From contig NZ_CP023540.1 in assembly GCF_003692615.1 (NCBI RefSeq), positions 868,001 through 932,000 on the forward strand: a stretch of DNA of 64,000 bases. Reading direction: 5' to 3'. The position numbers and the translations under genes are program-made. Within the stretch, counting starts at the first letter, position 1. Every line of letters starts with the position of its first letter. Under the pieces are notes generated by a model. That model did not search any database, had not been told where the DNA came from, and saw nothing but the letters and a program-made list of their open reading frames with translations. This stretch comes from Chryseobacterium sp. 6424 (GTDB lineage Bacteria > Bacteroidota > Bacteroidia > Flavobacteriales > Weeksellaceae). Shown piece after piece: positions 26,508-36,458 of this stretch.

Positions 26508-27128
26508 ATGGACAAAAACTTTGATGGATTTGTAATTTACACTAAAACTAATAACAAAAACAAGGCATATGCTATTGTTTCTGAAAATTATGAATGCAAA
26601 GCTGAAACTTCAAAAATTCCCGAAAAATTTAAAAAATATATTGTTCCTATAGAAGATAAAAGATTTTACAATCATAATGGCATTGACTTAAAAGGAACGA
26701 CAAGAGCACTTCTCAGAAATTTTGCAAATTTGAAAGTTTTGGAAGGTGGTAGTACACTTTCTCAACAACTTGCAAGAAATCTTCTAAAAGACAATTCCAA
26801 AACTTTGATAAGAAAAATCCGTGAAACTTTAATCGCGTTTAAACTTGAATACAAATATTCAAAAGACGAAATTCTCAACCTATATTTTAATAATGTTTAT
26901 TTTGGCAAAAATTTAAGAGGAGTTAGAAGTGCTAGTTTATTTTATTTTGACAAAGAACCTGAAAAGCTAAATACTAATGAAATTGTTTTTTTAATTACAA
27001 TTTTGAGAGGACCAAATTACTATCTAAACAATATTGAAGCAACAATCAGAAGAAAAAATATGCTTTCTGAATTATTGTATAAAAATCATAAATATAGTTA
27101 CCCCCAAAGTTTGGACAGTAAATCTTAA
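26508..27128 (+). pseudogene. GT51 transglycosylase, 3' end replaced by IS3 (cassette 24)
   Basis: A peptidoglycan glycosyltransferase (GT51) domain, resembling MtgA and the N-terminal half of class A PBPs, enzymes that polymerise lipid II. The catalytic Glu motif EDKRFYNHNGID and GGSTLSQQLARNLL are both intact. The ATG at 26508 gives a protein with no N-terminal membrane anchor, unlike the core mtgA at 59619. The gene runs into the IS3 end at about 27098, so the last residues (PQSLDSKS) are IS-encoded and the native C terminus and the cassette's own 3' site are lost. The GT51 fold itself appears nearly complete, so some activity could survive. Confidence 0.75.
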
Positions 27129-27250
27129 AAGTTAAGTTTGATTTTATTTGTTTTTAAGGGTAGCAGTTTTGCAAATTTCCACATAGGAAAAATCCCTTCA
27201 AAGATTTTTCCGTGTAGTGTGGGAATGTGTAAAACTGTGTGAAAGTTCAT

Positions 27251-28111
27251 TTATGCCGCCTCCTTCTTTGTACGGTCGTAGACTTCCGCAGGTACTTCGT
27301 ATGCAAGACTTTGATGCCTTCTCTCGTTGTTGTAATATTGAAAATACTGTTTCAGGCCGTCATAGCACGCTCGTCCATCCTGATAAGCATACAGATAAAC
27401 ATTCTCGTATTTCACACTTCGCCAGAGTCTTTCAATAAAAATATTATCCAACGCCCGTCCTTTGCCATCCATGCTTAGGGCTATTCCCTGTTTGGTGATA
27501 AATTCGGTGAAGAGATCTGCAGTGAACTGACTGCCCTGATCGGTATTGAAGATTTCAGGCTTGCCGTATTTTCCAATGGCCGTCTCCACGGTATCGCGGC
27601 ACCATTCGGAAGTCATCGTGTTGCTCAGGCTCCAGCCTACCACAAACCTGCTGTACAGATCGATTACCGCACAAAGATAAAGATAGCCGCCCTGCACAGG
27701 AATATAGGTGATATCCATTGCCCAAACTTGATTGGAAGCCGTAATGTTTAAATTTCTCAAAAGATATGGGAAGATCTTGTGTTTCTTGCCTTTGCCTTTT
27801 TTGGAGGTGGCAGGGCCAGGTGCCGAAGCACTCAGACCCATCACCCGGTAAAGCCTTTCCACACGCTTTTTGTTGATGGTATACCCCATGTCCTTTTGGA
27901 GCCAGTTGGTCATCCTGGGAACTCCTTTCCAGGGACGGTTCAGGAACTCTTCATCGATTAGCCGCATCAGATTCAGGTTCAGACTGCTTTGCGGAACTTT
28001 CCTGTAATAATGGGAGCTGCGCGATATCTGCAACACCTCACACTGCTTTTTAACGCTGAGCGCATTGGCCTTGTCAATATGAGCTTTACGGGCTCGGCGG
28101 CACTGTTTCAT
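27251..28111 (-). CDS. IS3-family transposase OrfB (DDE integrase core)
   Basis: A 286-residue transposase. An N-terminal HTH_21-type region (SHYYRKVP, then WKGVPRMTNWLQ) leads to the rve catalytic core with the DDE triad: WAMDITYIP, FNTDQGSQF and NIFIERLWRSVKYE. Its ATG overlaps the TGA of OrfA by four bases. A run of seven A before G just upstream (TTAAAAAAAGCC) is the kind of slippery sequence that gives the OrfAB fusion by -1 frameshifting in IS3 elements. Reading back in the OrfB frame gives KKSLV before the ATG, so a fusion is possible. Appears intact. Confidence 0.9.
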   Translation of the reverse strand: MKQCRRARKAHIDKANALSVKKQCEVLQISRSSHYYRKVPQSSLNLNLMRLIDEEFLNRPWKGVPRMTNWLQKDMGYTINKKRVERLYRVMGLSASAPGPATSKKGKGKKHKIFPYLLRNLNITASNQVWAMDITYIPVQGGYLYLCAVIDLYSRFVVGWSLSNTMTSEWCRDTVETAIGKYGKPEIFNTDQGSQFTADLFTEFITKQGIALSMDGKGRALDNIFIERLWRSVKYENVYLYAYQDGRACYDGLKQYFQYYNNERRHQSLAYEVPAEVYDRTKKEAA

Positions 28112-28380
28112 GACAAGGCTTTTTTTAAAAAATCAATCTCCATTTTCTGCTGACCGATAACCTTATAAAGCTTGTCGACATCCTCTTTTTTATCTTCTGC
28201 AGCGGTCTCCTTACCAAAAACATCGGCGCCTTTTTGCAGGAACTCTTTCTTCCATGAAGAAATCTGGTTGGGGTGCAGATCGTGCTTTCGGCCGAGTTCC
28301 TGCATAGTGTATCGCTCGCTCAAAGCTTCCACCACTACTTTAAATTTAAATCCTGAATTGAATTTTCTTCGCTGTGACAT
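28108..28380 (-). CDS. IS3-family transposase OrfA (helix-turn-helix)
   Basis: A 90-residue DNA-binding protein with a HTH_Tnp_1 domain (RRKFNSGFKFKVVVEAL, then LGRKHDLHPNQISSWKKEF) and a C-terminal leucine-zipper-like heptad region (VDKLYKVIGQQKMEIDFLKKAL). It recognises the IS ends and forms the OrfAB transposase with OrfB. First gene after the right inverted repeat. Confidence 0.9.
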   Translation of the reverse strand: MSQRRKFNSGFKFKVVVEALSERYTMQELGRKHDLHPNQISSWKKEFLQKGADVFGKETAAEDKKEDVDKLYKVIGQQKMEIDFLKKALS

Positions 28381-28403
28381 ATCGTAAATTTAATTGTTTT
28401 TTT

Positions 28404-30335
28404 TCAACTAAACTTACTGTCCGATTTTCGGGGGTAACTATAATCAATCTGCGGAATATCGATCCCCTCATTGAAAATATCGACCACAAAAAGATAATTG
28501 ATCTGCTTAGTGGTGAATCGATGGATAATTTCCTCCCGTTTCGATGAGTTTTCAGAAACCAAATATTCAGCGTGTAATCCCGCATCTTCAAACCTGCTTT
28601 TCATAAACTTTGCATGCTCAATACTTATGCAAAAGCCAATGGCAGAAACAGAGTGAAGATCTTTCGTATAATCATTAAGGTTTTTGATGATATTACCTAC
28701 CCTGATATTACTAGATGTGTACATTTGGGTAAGCTCGGCAGAATCATATTTTCCATTACTCCACTTAACGCGTGAATAATCTATGGAATCTGATATTCCA
28801 AAATACTGGAAAGGACAAAGAAGTTTGTTGTTGAGTGCATCGGGAAGACGAATCTCAGCAGCAATCTTATTATTGAAGTCTGGCAAAATACTTTTACCAT
28901 CCATTCGCTCCGGAGTAGCCGTAAGGCCTAAAAGTATTTTTGGAGTAAAATAATTAATGACCTTCTGATAGGTACTGGCTTGCCCATGATGCGCTTCATC
29001 CAAAATGATGTAATCGAAGTACTCCTTGGGACTGTAGGTGGCGAAATCTAAATTACTTAAAGTTTGCACGGTGGCAAAAACAGCATTTTTATATTTCGGT
29101 TCATATCCATTCCCATATAGTTCCCCGAAATTTTGGTCTTTTAGAACATTTCTAAAAGTGTGGAGCGACTGCTTTAAAATTTCAATTCTGTGTGCAATAA
29201 ATAAAAACTTTGCAGCGGAATTTTCTGCCAGAAACTTCTTGAAATCAAAGGCGGCAATCATGGTTTTACCAGTTCCTGTTGCAGCTACAATAAGATTTCT
29301 ATAAGAATTATGTACGTTTCTTTCGACTGTTAGTTTTTCTATGATTTCTGATTGATAGTGATAAGGCTTTAAATCAAAAAATCTTACAGCTTCCAGTGTC
29401 GCTTTGCCCATTTTATTATTCTGCAGCGCATCATCCAGGAGTTTTAATTTCGATTCATCATATAATTCAAACTCTGCATTGTTCCAATAAGATTCAAAAG
29501 TCTTTTGGAATTTATCAATGATGTGTGGGATCTCTTTGGTAGTCACTTTGACATTCCACTCCAATCCATCAGTCAATGCAGAACGAGAAAAGTTCGAAGA
29601 TCCAATATAGCCGGTATGGAAACCGGAATTTCTGAAGAACAAATAGGCTTTTGCGTGCAAACGCTCATTTGAATTGTTATACGAAACCTTAACCTCCGTA
29701 TTAGGAAGCTTACTGAGCTCATGGACGGCTTTAGCGTCGGTTGCACCCATATAAGTCGTGGTAATGATACGGAGCTTGCCTCCGTTGCTGGTAAACTCCT
29801 GGAACGCGTCACGTAGGATGACTATCGCCTTCCATTTGATAAAGGAAACCAATAAATCGATTCTATCAGAAGATCGAATTTCTTTTTTTAGTTCAGCATC
29901 CAGCGATAATCCGACGTTTCCTCCAGTGAACAGTTCGCTTTGCGTCAACCTTGTCAATGGCATGATCTCGCTTAAATGCAACTTTACATCGGTATACTTA
30001 GAATTTAATTTGTGAAGAACTCCCTCAAGAATCAATCCTTCAGCATAGACCAGATCATCTGCGAATTCGTACTGGGAAATTTCCTGCGTAAGATACTTAA
30101 GAATATTGTTGGTAATTTCAATTTGCTTAGCAACTAATAGGTCCTTCTTTTCGGCCTTAATTAATTTAAGTGCACTTTTAATTGCCGCTCCCAAGTGCAG
30201 CGCTAGGAAATGCACTGCTTCATCCGAATCTAATTTCTTTTGGTCTGCTACATAAAATTCATTTCTATCAATATCATTGAGACGGTTCTTTAAGGCATCA
30301 GTAATGAGGCTTTCATAAATTCCTAAATTCATCAT
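28404..30335 (-). pseudogene. Phospholipase-D / SF2 helicase, C terminus lost to IS3
   Basis: The N-terminal 630 residues of a multi-domain helicase of the PLD-ResIII-DUF3427 type. A PLD-like nuclease domain comes first (LHAKAYLF and IGSSNFSRS, about residues 223-250). An SF2 helicase follows, with Walker A VAATGTGKT (about 350), DEAHHG (about 448), GLTATPERMDG, and the beginning of the second RecA domain. The frame reaches the motif-V region GIDIPQIDY and then reads into the IS3 right end (SYPRKSDSKFS). The rest of RecA2, including motif VI, and any C-terminal domain are missing, so helicase activity is almost certainly lost. Such proteins occur in defence islands. The N terminus and start at 30335 look intact. 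Confidence 0.8.
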
Positions 30336-30425
30336 TTCATGTAAGGTTCTTCGGTTTCAATTGTAGATAAACTCTTCGTTAAAAGGTTTTAACATCCTCC
30401 AATTTTTTATAAAAATAAACTATTT

Positions 30426-31891
<1,466 letters not shown>

Positions 31892-31895
31892 ATTT

Positions 31896-32300
31896 ACCAA
31901 TATTCCGGTAATGAAAAGCTGTCTTGTCTCAAAATAGCAATACAGAAGAATTGTATTTGCACGTTGAGAAGTATGAAAATTATGGACAGACGGGAATTAA
32001 GAATAAATTAGTATGACATGCGCCATACCTGCAACCGCACTCTTATCACAGAGTTCCTTCAGGAGTAGCAGTCATATTTGTATACCTATTAGGATGTAGA
32101 TACCGATCGGTAATGTTATTTTAGGGCAGGGTCAAGGAGCGGTCCCGCCAGGTCATCTTCTACCTATCTCCAATATACCTCCAATGTAAGTCCAATAAAA
32201 CTCCAATAAAATATTGGAGTTTTAATATAGTTACATTAAATTTTCGTTTGATTTGCTACGAGGAAGGCTGCCTGATGCGTTTATAAAAATCTTAGTCGAA
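31896..32300. other. Unassigned intergenic DNA between IS5 and prmA
   Basis: About 400 bp with no credible ORF and no attC-like site. It contains a perfect 12-bp palindrome TACCGATCGGTA (32101-32112) and four spaced copies of a TCCAAT motif between 32168 and 32207, ending in a terminator hairpin. It probably marks the boundary between the accessory region and the core chromosome. Confidence 0.4.
32201..32219 (-). terminator. Bidirectional terminator hairpin after prmA
   Basis: CTCCAATA pairs with TATTGGAG around a three-base loop. Reading on the minus strand, the stem is followed by TTTTATT, about 85 bp after the prmA stop; on the plus strand by TTTTAAT. Confidence 0.6.
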
Positions 32301-32301
32301 T

Positions 32302-33129
32302 TTATTTCTCCAGCCACAGCGAAACCCATTCTTCTTTCTGCAGTTGCCGCTTCAGCGTAAGCTTTTGCTGTGCACAGACTTCCAGAATATCTGCTACATC
32401 GAAAAAACAAAGCCCCGAAAGCAACAGACTACCGCCCTCGTTCAGTACAGAAACATAAGTCGGGATGTCTGAGATCAGGATATTCCGGTTAATGTTGGCT
32501 AGAATGATGTCAAAATTTTCGCCGCCCAGATTCTCAGCGGTTCCCTGCGAGATTTCGAGTTCCACGTTATTCCGCGCCGCGTTTTCTTTTGAATTTTCTA
32601 CCGACCATTCGTCAATATCGATGGCCACAGTCTTTCCGGCACCTTTCTGTTTGGCGAAAATGGCGAGTACGGAGGTGCCACAACCCATATCAAGCACCGT
32701 TTTCCCATCGAAATCCATATCGAGCATTTGCTGGATCATCAGATAAGTGGTGGCGTGATGACCAGTTCCGAAAGACATTTTGGGCTGGATGATGATCTCA
32801 TGCGGCAGGTTTTGATTCGGGTGAAATTCGGCGCGGATCGAAACTTGGTTCTCCACGTTGATTGGCTCGAAGTTTTTTTCCCACTCCTCATTCCAGTTGA
32901 TGTTGGGCATTTCGGTGTAAGTATAGGAAATACTGACCTCGGGTGTGTTGAGTAGATGCAGCTGCTGCAGGTGGTCTTCATTAAAAAGTTCTTTCTGAAC
33001 GTAGGCCAATATGCCGTCATATTCTTCAGTGAAACTATCGAAACCGATTTCTATAAGTTCGGCCATCAATATTTCGTTCCAGGGTTGTAAGGGCTGTATT
33101 TTGAAGTTGAATTCGAGGTAATTATTCAT
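32302..33129 (-). CDS. prmA: Ribosomal protein L11 methyltransferase
   Basis: A 275-residue SAM-dependent methyltransferase that trimethylates ribosomal protein L11. It has the small N-terminal L11-binding domain (about 1-95) followed by the Rossmann fold: motif I VLDMGCGTSVLAIFAKQKG, the acidic loop VAIDIDEWSVENS, and motif IV ILANINRNILI, which is the typical PrmA NINR signature. Start at 33129 is the first ATG. The gene stands alone on the minus strand with a terminator downstream. This is the first core gene after the accessory region, and GC content rises visibly here. Confidence 0.93.
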   Translation of the reverse strand: MNNYLEFNFKIQPLQPWNEILMAELIEIGFDSFTEEYDGILAYVQKELFNEDHLQQLHLLNTPEVSISYTYTEMPNINWNEEWEKNFEPINVENQVSIRAEFHPNQNLPHEIIIQPKMSFGTGHHATTYLMIQQMLDMDFDGKTVLDMGCGTSVLAIFAKQKGAGKTVAIDIDEWSVENSKENAARNNVELEISQGTAENLGGENFDIILANINRNILISDIPTYVSVLNEGGSLLLSGLCFFDVADILEVCAQQKLTLKRQLQKEEWVSLWLEK

Positions 33130-33198
33130 GCTAAAATTTTTGTAAAAATAACGAAATTTTCAGTCTTGCCGGTGTTGCGACCCGACTTGAACGGAGCT

Positions 33199-33236
33199 CT
33201 TTTCCTGGGGCGGCGTAGCCGCCGCCCCAGGAAAAA
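33199..33236. repeat. Long GC-rich inverted repeat between glycosyltransferase and prmA
   Basis: TTTTCCTGGGGCGGC (33200-33214) pairs perfectly with GCCGCCCCAGGAAAA (33221-33235) around a short loop. There is no T-tract directly after the stem on either strand. It resembles a dispersed intergenic palindrome rather than a simple terminator. Confidence 0.6.
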
Positions 33237-33269
33237 GCGGGAGTGGAAGGCGGAAAAATGTCGCCCAGA

Positions 33270-34271
33270 TCATTCTCTATGAAAATGTGACGGAAATGCC
33301 TCCTCGGGCTGCTGCCGGAAGATGTTGAGCAGGACCCACGATTTCAGGAAGCCATAGCCGTACGAAAACATCTGTATATAAGTGGAGATGACGGCGAAAG
33401 AAGCAATGCTGATGTTGCGCGTTTTATACAACGCATGGAAGAAGACCAAAATGGTATAAAAGCCATAGAAACCTAGGATAACACCCTTCTGTAAAACAAA
33501 ATATTCTACAAACCCCAATACATACCCCAGCATGAAGACAGTGGGGAACGCAAACGAAAGCTTTACATATTTCGGGTGACGCTGGTTGAGGATCGGGCGC
33601 GCGCAACCAAACTGATAGACCTGTTTCGAGAACTTGCCGAAATCTGTGCGTCGTTTATGATACACACCAATATCGCTGAAGAAAGCCGTAGTGAAACCGT
33701 TTTCCCATAAGGTCATCGAAAGATCGGGATCTTCGCCAATGCGCATCTCCGAGAAACCACCGACCTGCTCAAACACTGTTTTTTTTACGCCCATATTGAA
33801 ACTTCGCGGCTGAAATCTAGACACCGATTTTTTATTTCCCCGGATGCCGCCTGTGGTAAACACCGACGTCATGGAGTAGGAGATCGCCTTCTGCATCAGA
33901 TTGAAACCTTTGTGCGCCTTATCCGCGCCACCGAAGGCATCACAAGGGATCAGGGTGAGGTTTTTCTTAATGTTTTCTATATAATTAGTCTCAACGATCA
34001 CGTCAGAATCTACAAAGACCAGCCATTCATTGTTGGCGCGGCGGGCACCGTAATTTCTGGATAAACCAGGCCCCGAATTATCTTTACGGAAAAACTGAAT
34101 GTCTAAACTTTCCGTAAAAAGCTCAGTCGTTGGCCTGAGGTTGACCAGCGAACCATCATCAATAATAATGACTTCAAAATCCTTATCGGTTTGGTGTGAT
34201 AAAGAATTAAGAAGCTCGAAAAGTTCGTCTTTCCGGTTGTAAATGGCAATGATGAGGGAAAGGGAAGTCAA
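33270..34271 (-). CDS. Family 2 glycosyltransferase
   Basis: A 333-residue GT2 enzyme that transfers a sugar from a nucleotide donor. The GT-A fold is clear: SLIIAIYNRKDELFELL at the N terminus, VIIIDDGS, GPGLSRNYGARRA and the metal-binding DxD region VFVDSDV (about residues 90-95). Later GEDPDLSMTLW resembles the ED acceptor-base motif. Two or three hydrophobic segments lie in the C-terminal 100 residues, suggesting membrane association as in synthases of surface polysaccharide. The acceptor is unknown. It lies alone between rlmL-like and prmA genes, all on the minus strand. Confidence 0.85.
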   Translation of the reverse strand: MTSLSLIIAIYNRKDELFELLNSLSHQTDKDFEVIIIDDGSLVNLRPTTELFTESLDIQFFRKDNSGPGLSRNYGARRANNEWLVFVDSDVIVETNYIENIKKNLTLIPCDAFGGADKAHKGFNLMQKAISYSMTSVFTTGGIRGNKKSVSRFQPRSFNMGVKKTVFEQVGGFSEMRIGEDPDLSMTLWENGFTTAFFSDIGVYHKRRTDFGKFSKQVYQFGCARPILNQRHPKYVKLSFAFPTVFMLGYVLGFVEYFVLQKGVILGFYGFYTILVFFHALYKTRNISIASFAVISTYIQMFSYGYGFLKSWVLLNIFRQQPEEAFPSHFHRE

Positions 34272-34402
34272 GGTTTGATTTGAAAATTTGAAAATGTGTT
34301 GATTTGAAAATGTAACAGTTTATCAATCTACCAATTAAACAATGGAGGTTTCGCCGTTGAGAATTGGTACACTGTTACATTGATATACTGGTAAATTATT
34401 AA
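34272..34402. other. Short intergenic repeats (TTTGAAAAT)
   Basis: The spacer holds three closely spaced copies of GATTTGAAAAT or TTTGAAAAT (34267-34308), a pattern commonly scattered in Flavobacteriia intergenic DNA, and a partial palindrome around TGTAACAGT / ACTGTTACA. No gene seen. Confidence 0.4.
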
Positions 34403-35569
34403 TTATTGATTATTTTCCAGCTTATGCACCTTTTTCGTGCCTTCATACATTTCAAACTGCAGGAAGCGGCATTCAAGCTTTCCATTGAAGAGTTTTATCT
34501 TTCGAGAAGGTCTCAGGCCGACTTTTTTAGCCGCGTCAAGGTCTGAGGAGATGAACCAAGCCAAGGTATTTGGGTAACTTTTCTTGAAGGTATCGCCAAT
34601 CTTACGGTAAAAATCATCTTCGTTAATGGAAATCCGTTCGTCATAAGGCGGATTAAATACCATCAGTAACGGGAAGTGTTCTTTTTTCGAGTCGAAGAAG
34701 TTTTGCATTTTCACTTCGATGACGTCTTCCATTTCAGCCGCTTCAATGTTGAGGTGGGCCGCGTTCAGCATTTGCGAATCTAGGTCGTAGCCGACAATCT
34801 TACCGGTGAATTCTTTAATTCTGTTGATGCGGACTTCTTTTATTTTCTTGAAGAGTTCATCATCATAATTCTTCCAGTTCTGGAAGGCGAATTTTTTGCG
34901 GAAAATCTGCGCGGGCAAATCCATCGCGATCATGGCAGCTTCAATGAGCAAAGTTCCCGATCCACACATCGGGTCCAGGAAATTGCCTTTGCCATCCCAA
35001 CCGGCCAGTTGCAACATACCGCTGGCCAGCACTTCATTGATCGGTGCTTCGCCCTGGTCTTTGCGGTAGCCTCTTTTAAATAAAGGGTCGCCCGCCGCAT
35101 CCAAAGAAATCGTGACCAATTCGCGGTCGATATGTAGGTGGAATTTTATCTCAGGATCGCGAGTATCAACGTTCGGTCTTTTGCGGTGATGAAATTTGAA
35201 GTAATCCACGATGGCATCTTTCATCTTCTGCGCCATGAATTGCGAATGCCTGAATCTTTCGGAATATACCGTGGTATCAATCGCGAAACTTTGGTCTACA
35301 TCCATATACTGGTCCCACGGGAAAGCGAAGAGTTTGTCGTAAAAGCGGCTCTCATCCCACGCCTTGAACGTGAGTACCGGCACCATGATCTTAAGTGCCG
35401 TACGGGCAGAATAATTTATTTTATACAAAAAACCTAAGTCTCCTTCACAGTTTACCGCACGGTTTTTAATTTCTATATCGCGGCCGCCAAGTTTTTTTAT
35501 TTCTTCCGCTAAAACGTTTTCAAGACCAAAAAAAGTCTTAATCTGTATTTTGATGTTTTCCTGATCCAT
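34403..35569 (-). CDS. THUMP-domain rRNA/tRNA guanine-N2 methyltransferase (RlmL-like)
   Basis: A 388-residue RNA methyltransferase. The N-terminal THUMP domain (about 1-160) is followed by a UPF0020 Rossmann domain with FLDPMCGSGTLLIEAAMIA (motif I), VGYDLDSQML, and catalytic VFNPPYDERI. This arrangement matches the N-terminal half of E. coli RlmL (23S rRNA m2G2445). The second methyltransferase module (RlmK) is absent, as usual in Bacteroidota. The exact target could also be tRNA (Trm14-like). Start ATG at 35569. Confidence 0.88.
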   Translation of the reverse strand: MDQENIKIQIKTFFGLENVLAEEIKKLGGRDIEIKNRAVNCEGDLGFLYKINYSARTALKIMVPVLTFKAWDESRFYDKLFAFPWDQYMDVDQSFAIDTTVYSERFRHSQFMAQKMKDAIVDYFKFHHRKRPNVDTRDPEIKFHLHIDRELVTISLDAAGDPLFKRGYRKDQGEAPINEVLASGMLQLAGWDGKGNFLDPMCGSGTLLIEAAMIAMDLPAQIFRKKFAFQNWKNYDDELFKKIKEVRINRIKEFTGKIVGYDLDSQMLNAAHLNIEAAEMEDVIEVKMQNFFDSKKEHFPLLMVFNPPYDERISINEDDFYRKIGDTFKKSYPNTLAWFISSDLDAAKKVGLRPSRKIKLFNGKLECRFLQFEMYEGTKKVHKLENNQ

Positions 35570-35682
35570 GTAATATTTTTTACGGGCCGTTATGCGTTGA
35601 TTGTTCGCTGCTTATGCTTTAGTTGAAGCTTTGCAGAAAGGTGAAATCTCGGGATTTGATGGTCCGGGAATGCAAAAATAGT

Positions 35683-35690
35683 TATTTTTG
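35683..35690 (+). promoter_or_regulatory. -7 promoter element directly before methyltransferase start
   Basis: TATTTTTG matches TAnnTTTG and ends only 4 bases before the ATG at 35695, so transcription probably starts at or next to the start codon (leaderless or near-leaderless mRNA). Confidence 0.6.
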
Positions 35691-35694
35691 CAGA

Positions 35695-36438
35695 ATGGCA
35701 TGGTTTGAAACTTGGTTTAATACCCCTTATTATCATATTCTTTATAAAGACAGAAACTTTGAAGAGGCAGAGCAGTTTATTTCGCTCCTTATTGATGACC
35801 TTCAGTTGCATGCAGGCGCTACGATCATTGACCTCGCGTGTGGTAAAGGCAGACATTCGGTTTACTTGAATAAACTCGGGTTCAAAGTTCTCGGGCTGGA
35901 TCTTTCTGAAGAGAGCATCCGGCAGAATAAAGTGTTTGAAAATACTACGCTTACATTTAAGGTGCATGATATGCGCCACCCGATTTATCCTGAAGTAAGT
36001 GCCAAGAAGGCTGATGCGGTTCTCAATCTGTTTACCAGTTTCGGCTATTTCGATTCGGAAGAGGAAGACCGGAAGATTTTTAGATCGGTAGAGGGAACTT
36101 TGGTGCCGGGCGGTTTGTTCGTGCTTGATTTCCTTAATGAAAAGTGGGTTAAAAATACTTTGGTACCCGAAGAAACCATTACCAAGCAGGACATAGACTT
36201 TCATATCACAAAGAAAATCGAAAATCAGTTTGTGATCAAGGATATCCGGTTTACCGATAAAGGTATAGCTCATCATTATTTCGAAAAGGTGAAACTTCAC
36301 CCGCTGGAAACCATTAAAAACTACGCTGCAGCCTGTGGTTTTGAGAGTGTGAAGACGTACGGTGATTATACCCTTCAGGATTTTGATGCGGAAAAGTCGC
36401 CGCGCTGCATTAATGTATTCCGAAAAATCTTAAAATAA
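35695..36438 (+). CDS. Class I SAM-dependent methyltransferase
   Basis: A 247-residue methyltransferase of the Methyltransf_25/11 type. ATG 35695 (MAWFETWFNTPYYHILY) is chosen over an upstream in-frame start because the -7 promoter box lies between them. Motif I is IIDLACGKGRHSVYL, followed by VLGLDLSEESI, and the late motif VLNLFTSFGYF. The N-terminal WFxTPYYHILY is typical of a conserved Bacteroidota family of unknown substrate. Reads in the same direction as the ZIP transporter 20 bp downstream, so the two may be co-transcribed. Confidence 0.85.
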   Translation: MAWFETWFNTPYYHILYKDRNFEEAEQFISLLIDDLQLHAGATIIDLACGKGRHSVYLNKLGFKVLGLDLSEESIRQNKVFENTTLTFKVHDMRHPIYPEVSAKKADAVLNLFTSFGYFDSEEEDRKIFRSVEGTLVPGGLFVLDFLNEKWVKNTLVPEETITKQDIDFHITKKIENQFVIKDIRFTDKGIAHHYFEKVKLHPLETIKNYAAACGFESVKTYGDYTLQDFDAEKSPRCINVFRKILK

Positions 36439-36458
36439 CCTTTTAAAACGTTTTCCTT

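Larger units (their letters stand above)
27098..28437 (-). mobile_element. IS3-family insertion sequence
   Basis: About 1.34 kb, bounded by imperfect inverted repeats: left end TTACCCCCAAAGTTTGGACA, right end (reverse complement) TTACCCCCGAAAATCGGACA. It encodes OrfA and OrfB on the minus strand. There is no direct target duplication; instead the flanks read TATAG on the left and CTATA on the right. Both flanking genes are truncated at its ends, so the element marks a deletion or recombination junction rather than a simple insertion. Confidence 0.85.

Noticed and set aside
27217-27478. Plus-strand ORFs over the IS3 transposase
   Set aside because: Shadow frames of OrfB, which has a full DDE triad.
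31939-32016. Fragment of a degraded gene (NTEELYLHVEKYENYGQTG...)
   Set aside because: Only about 25 codons, no start codon, stops close on both sides; too short to support.
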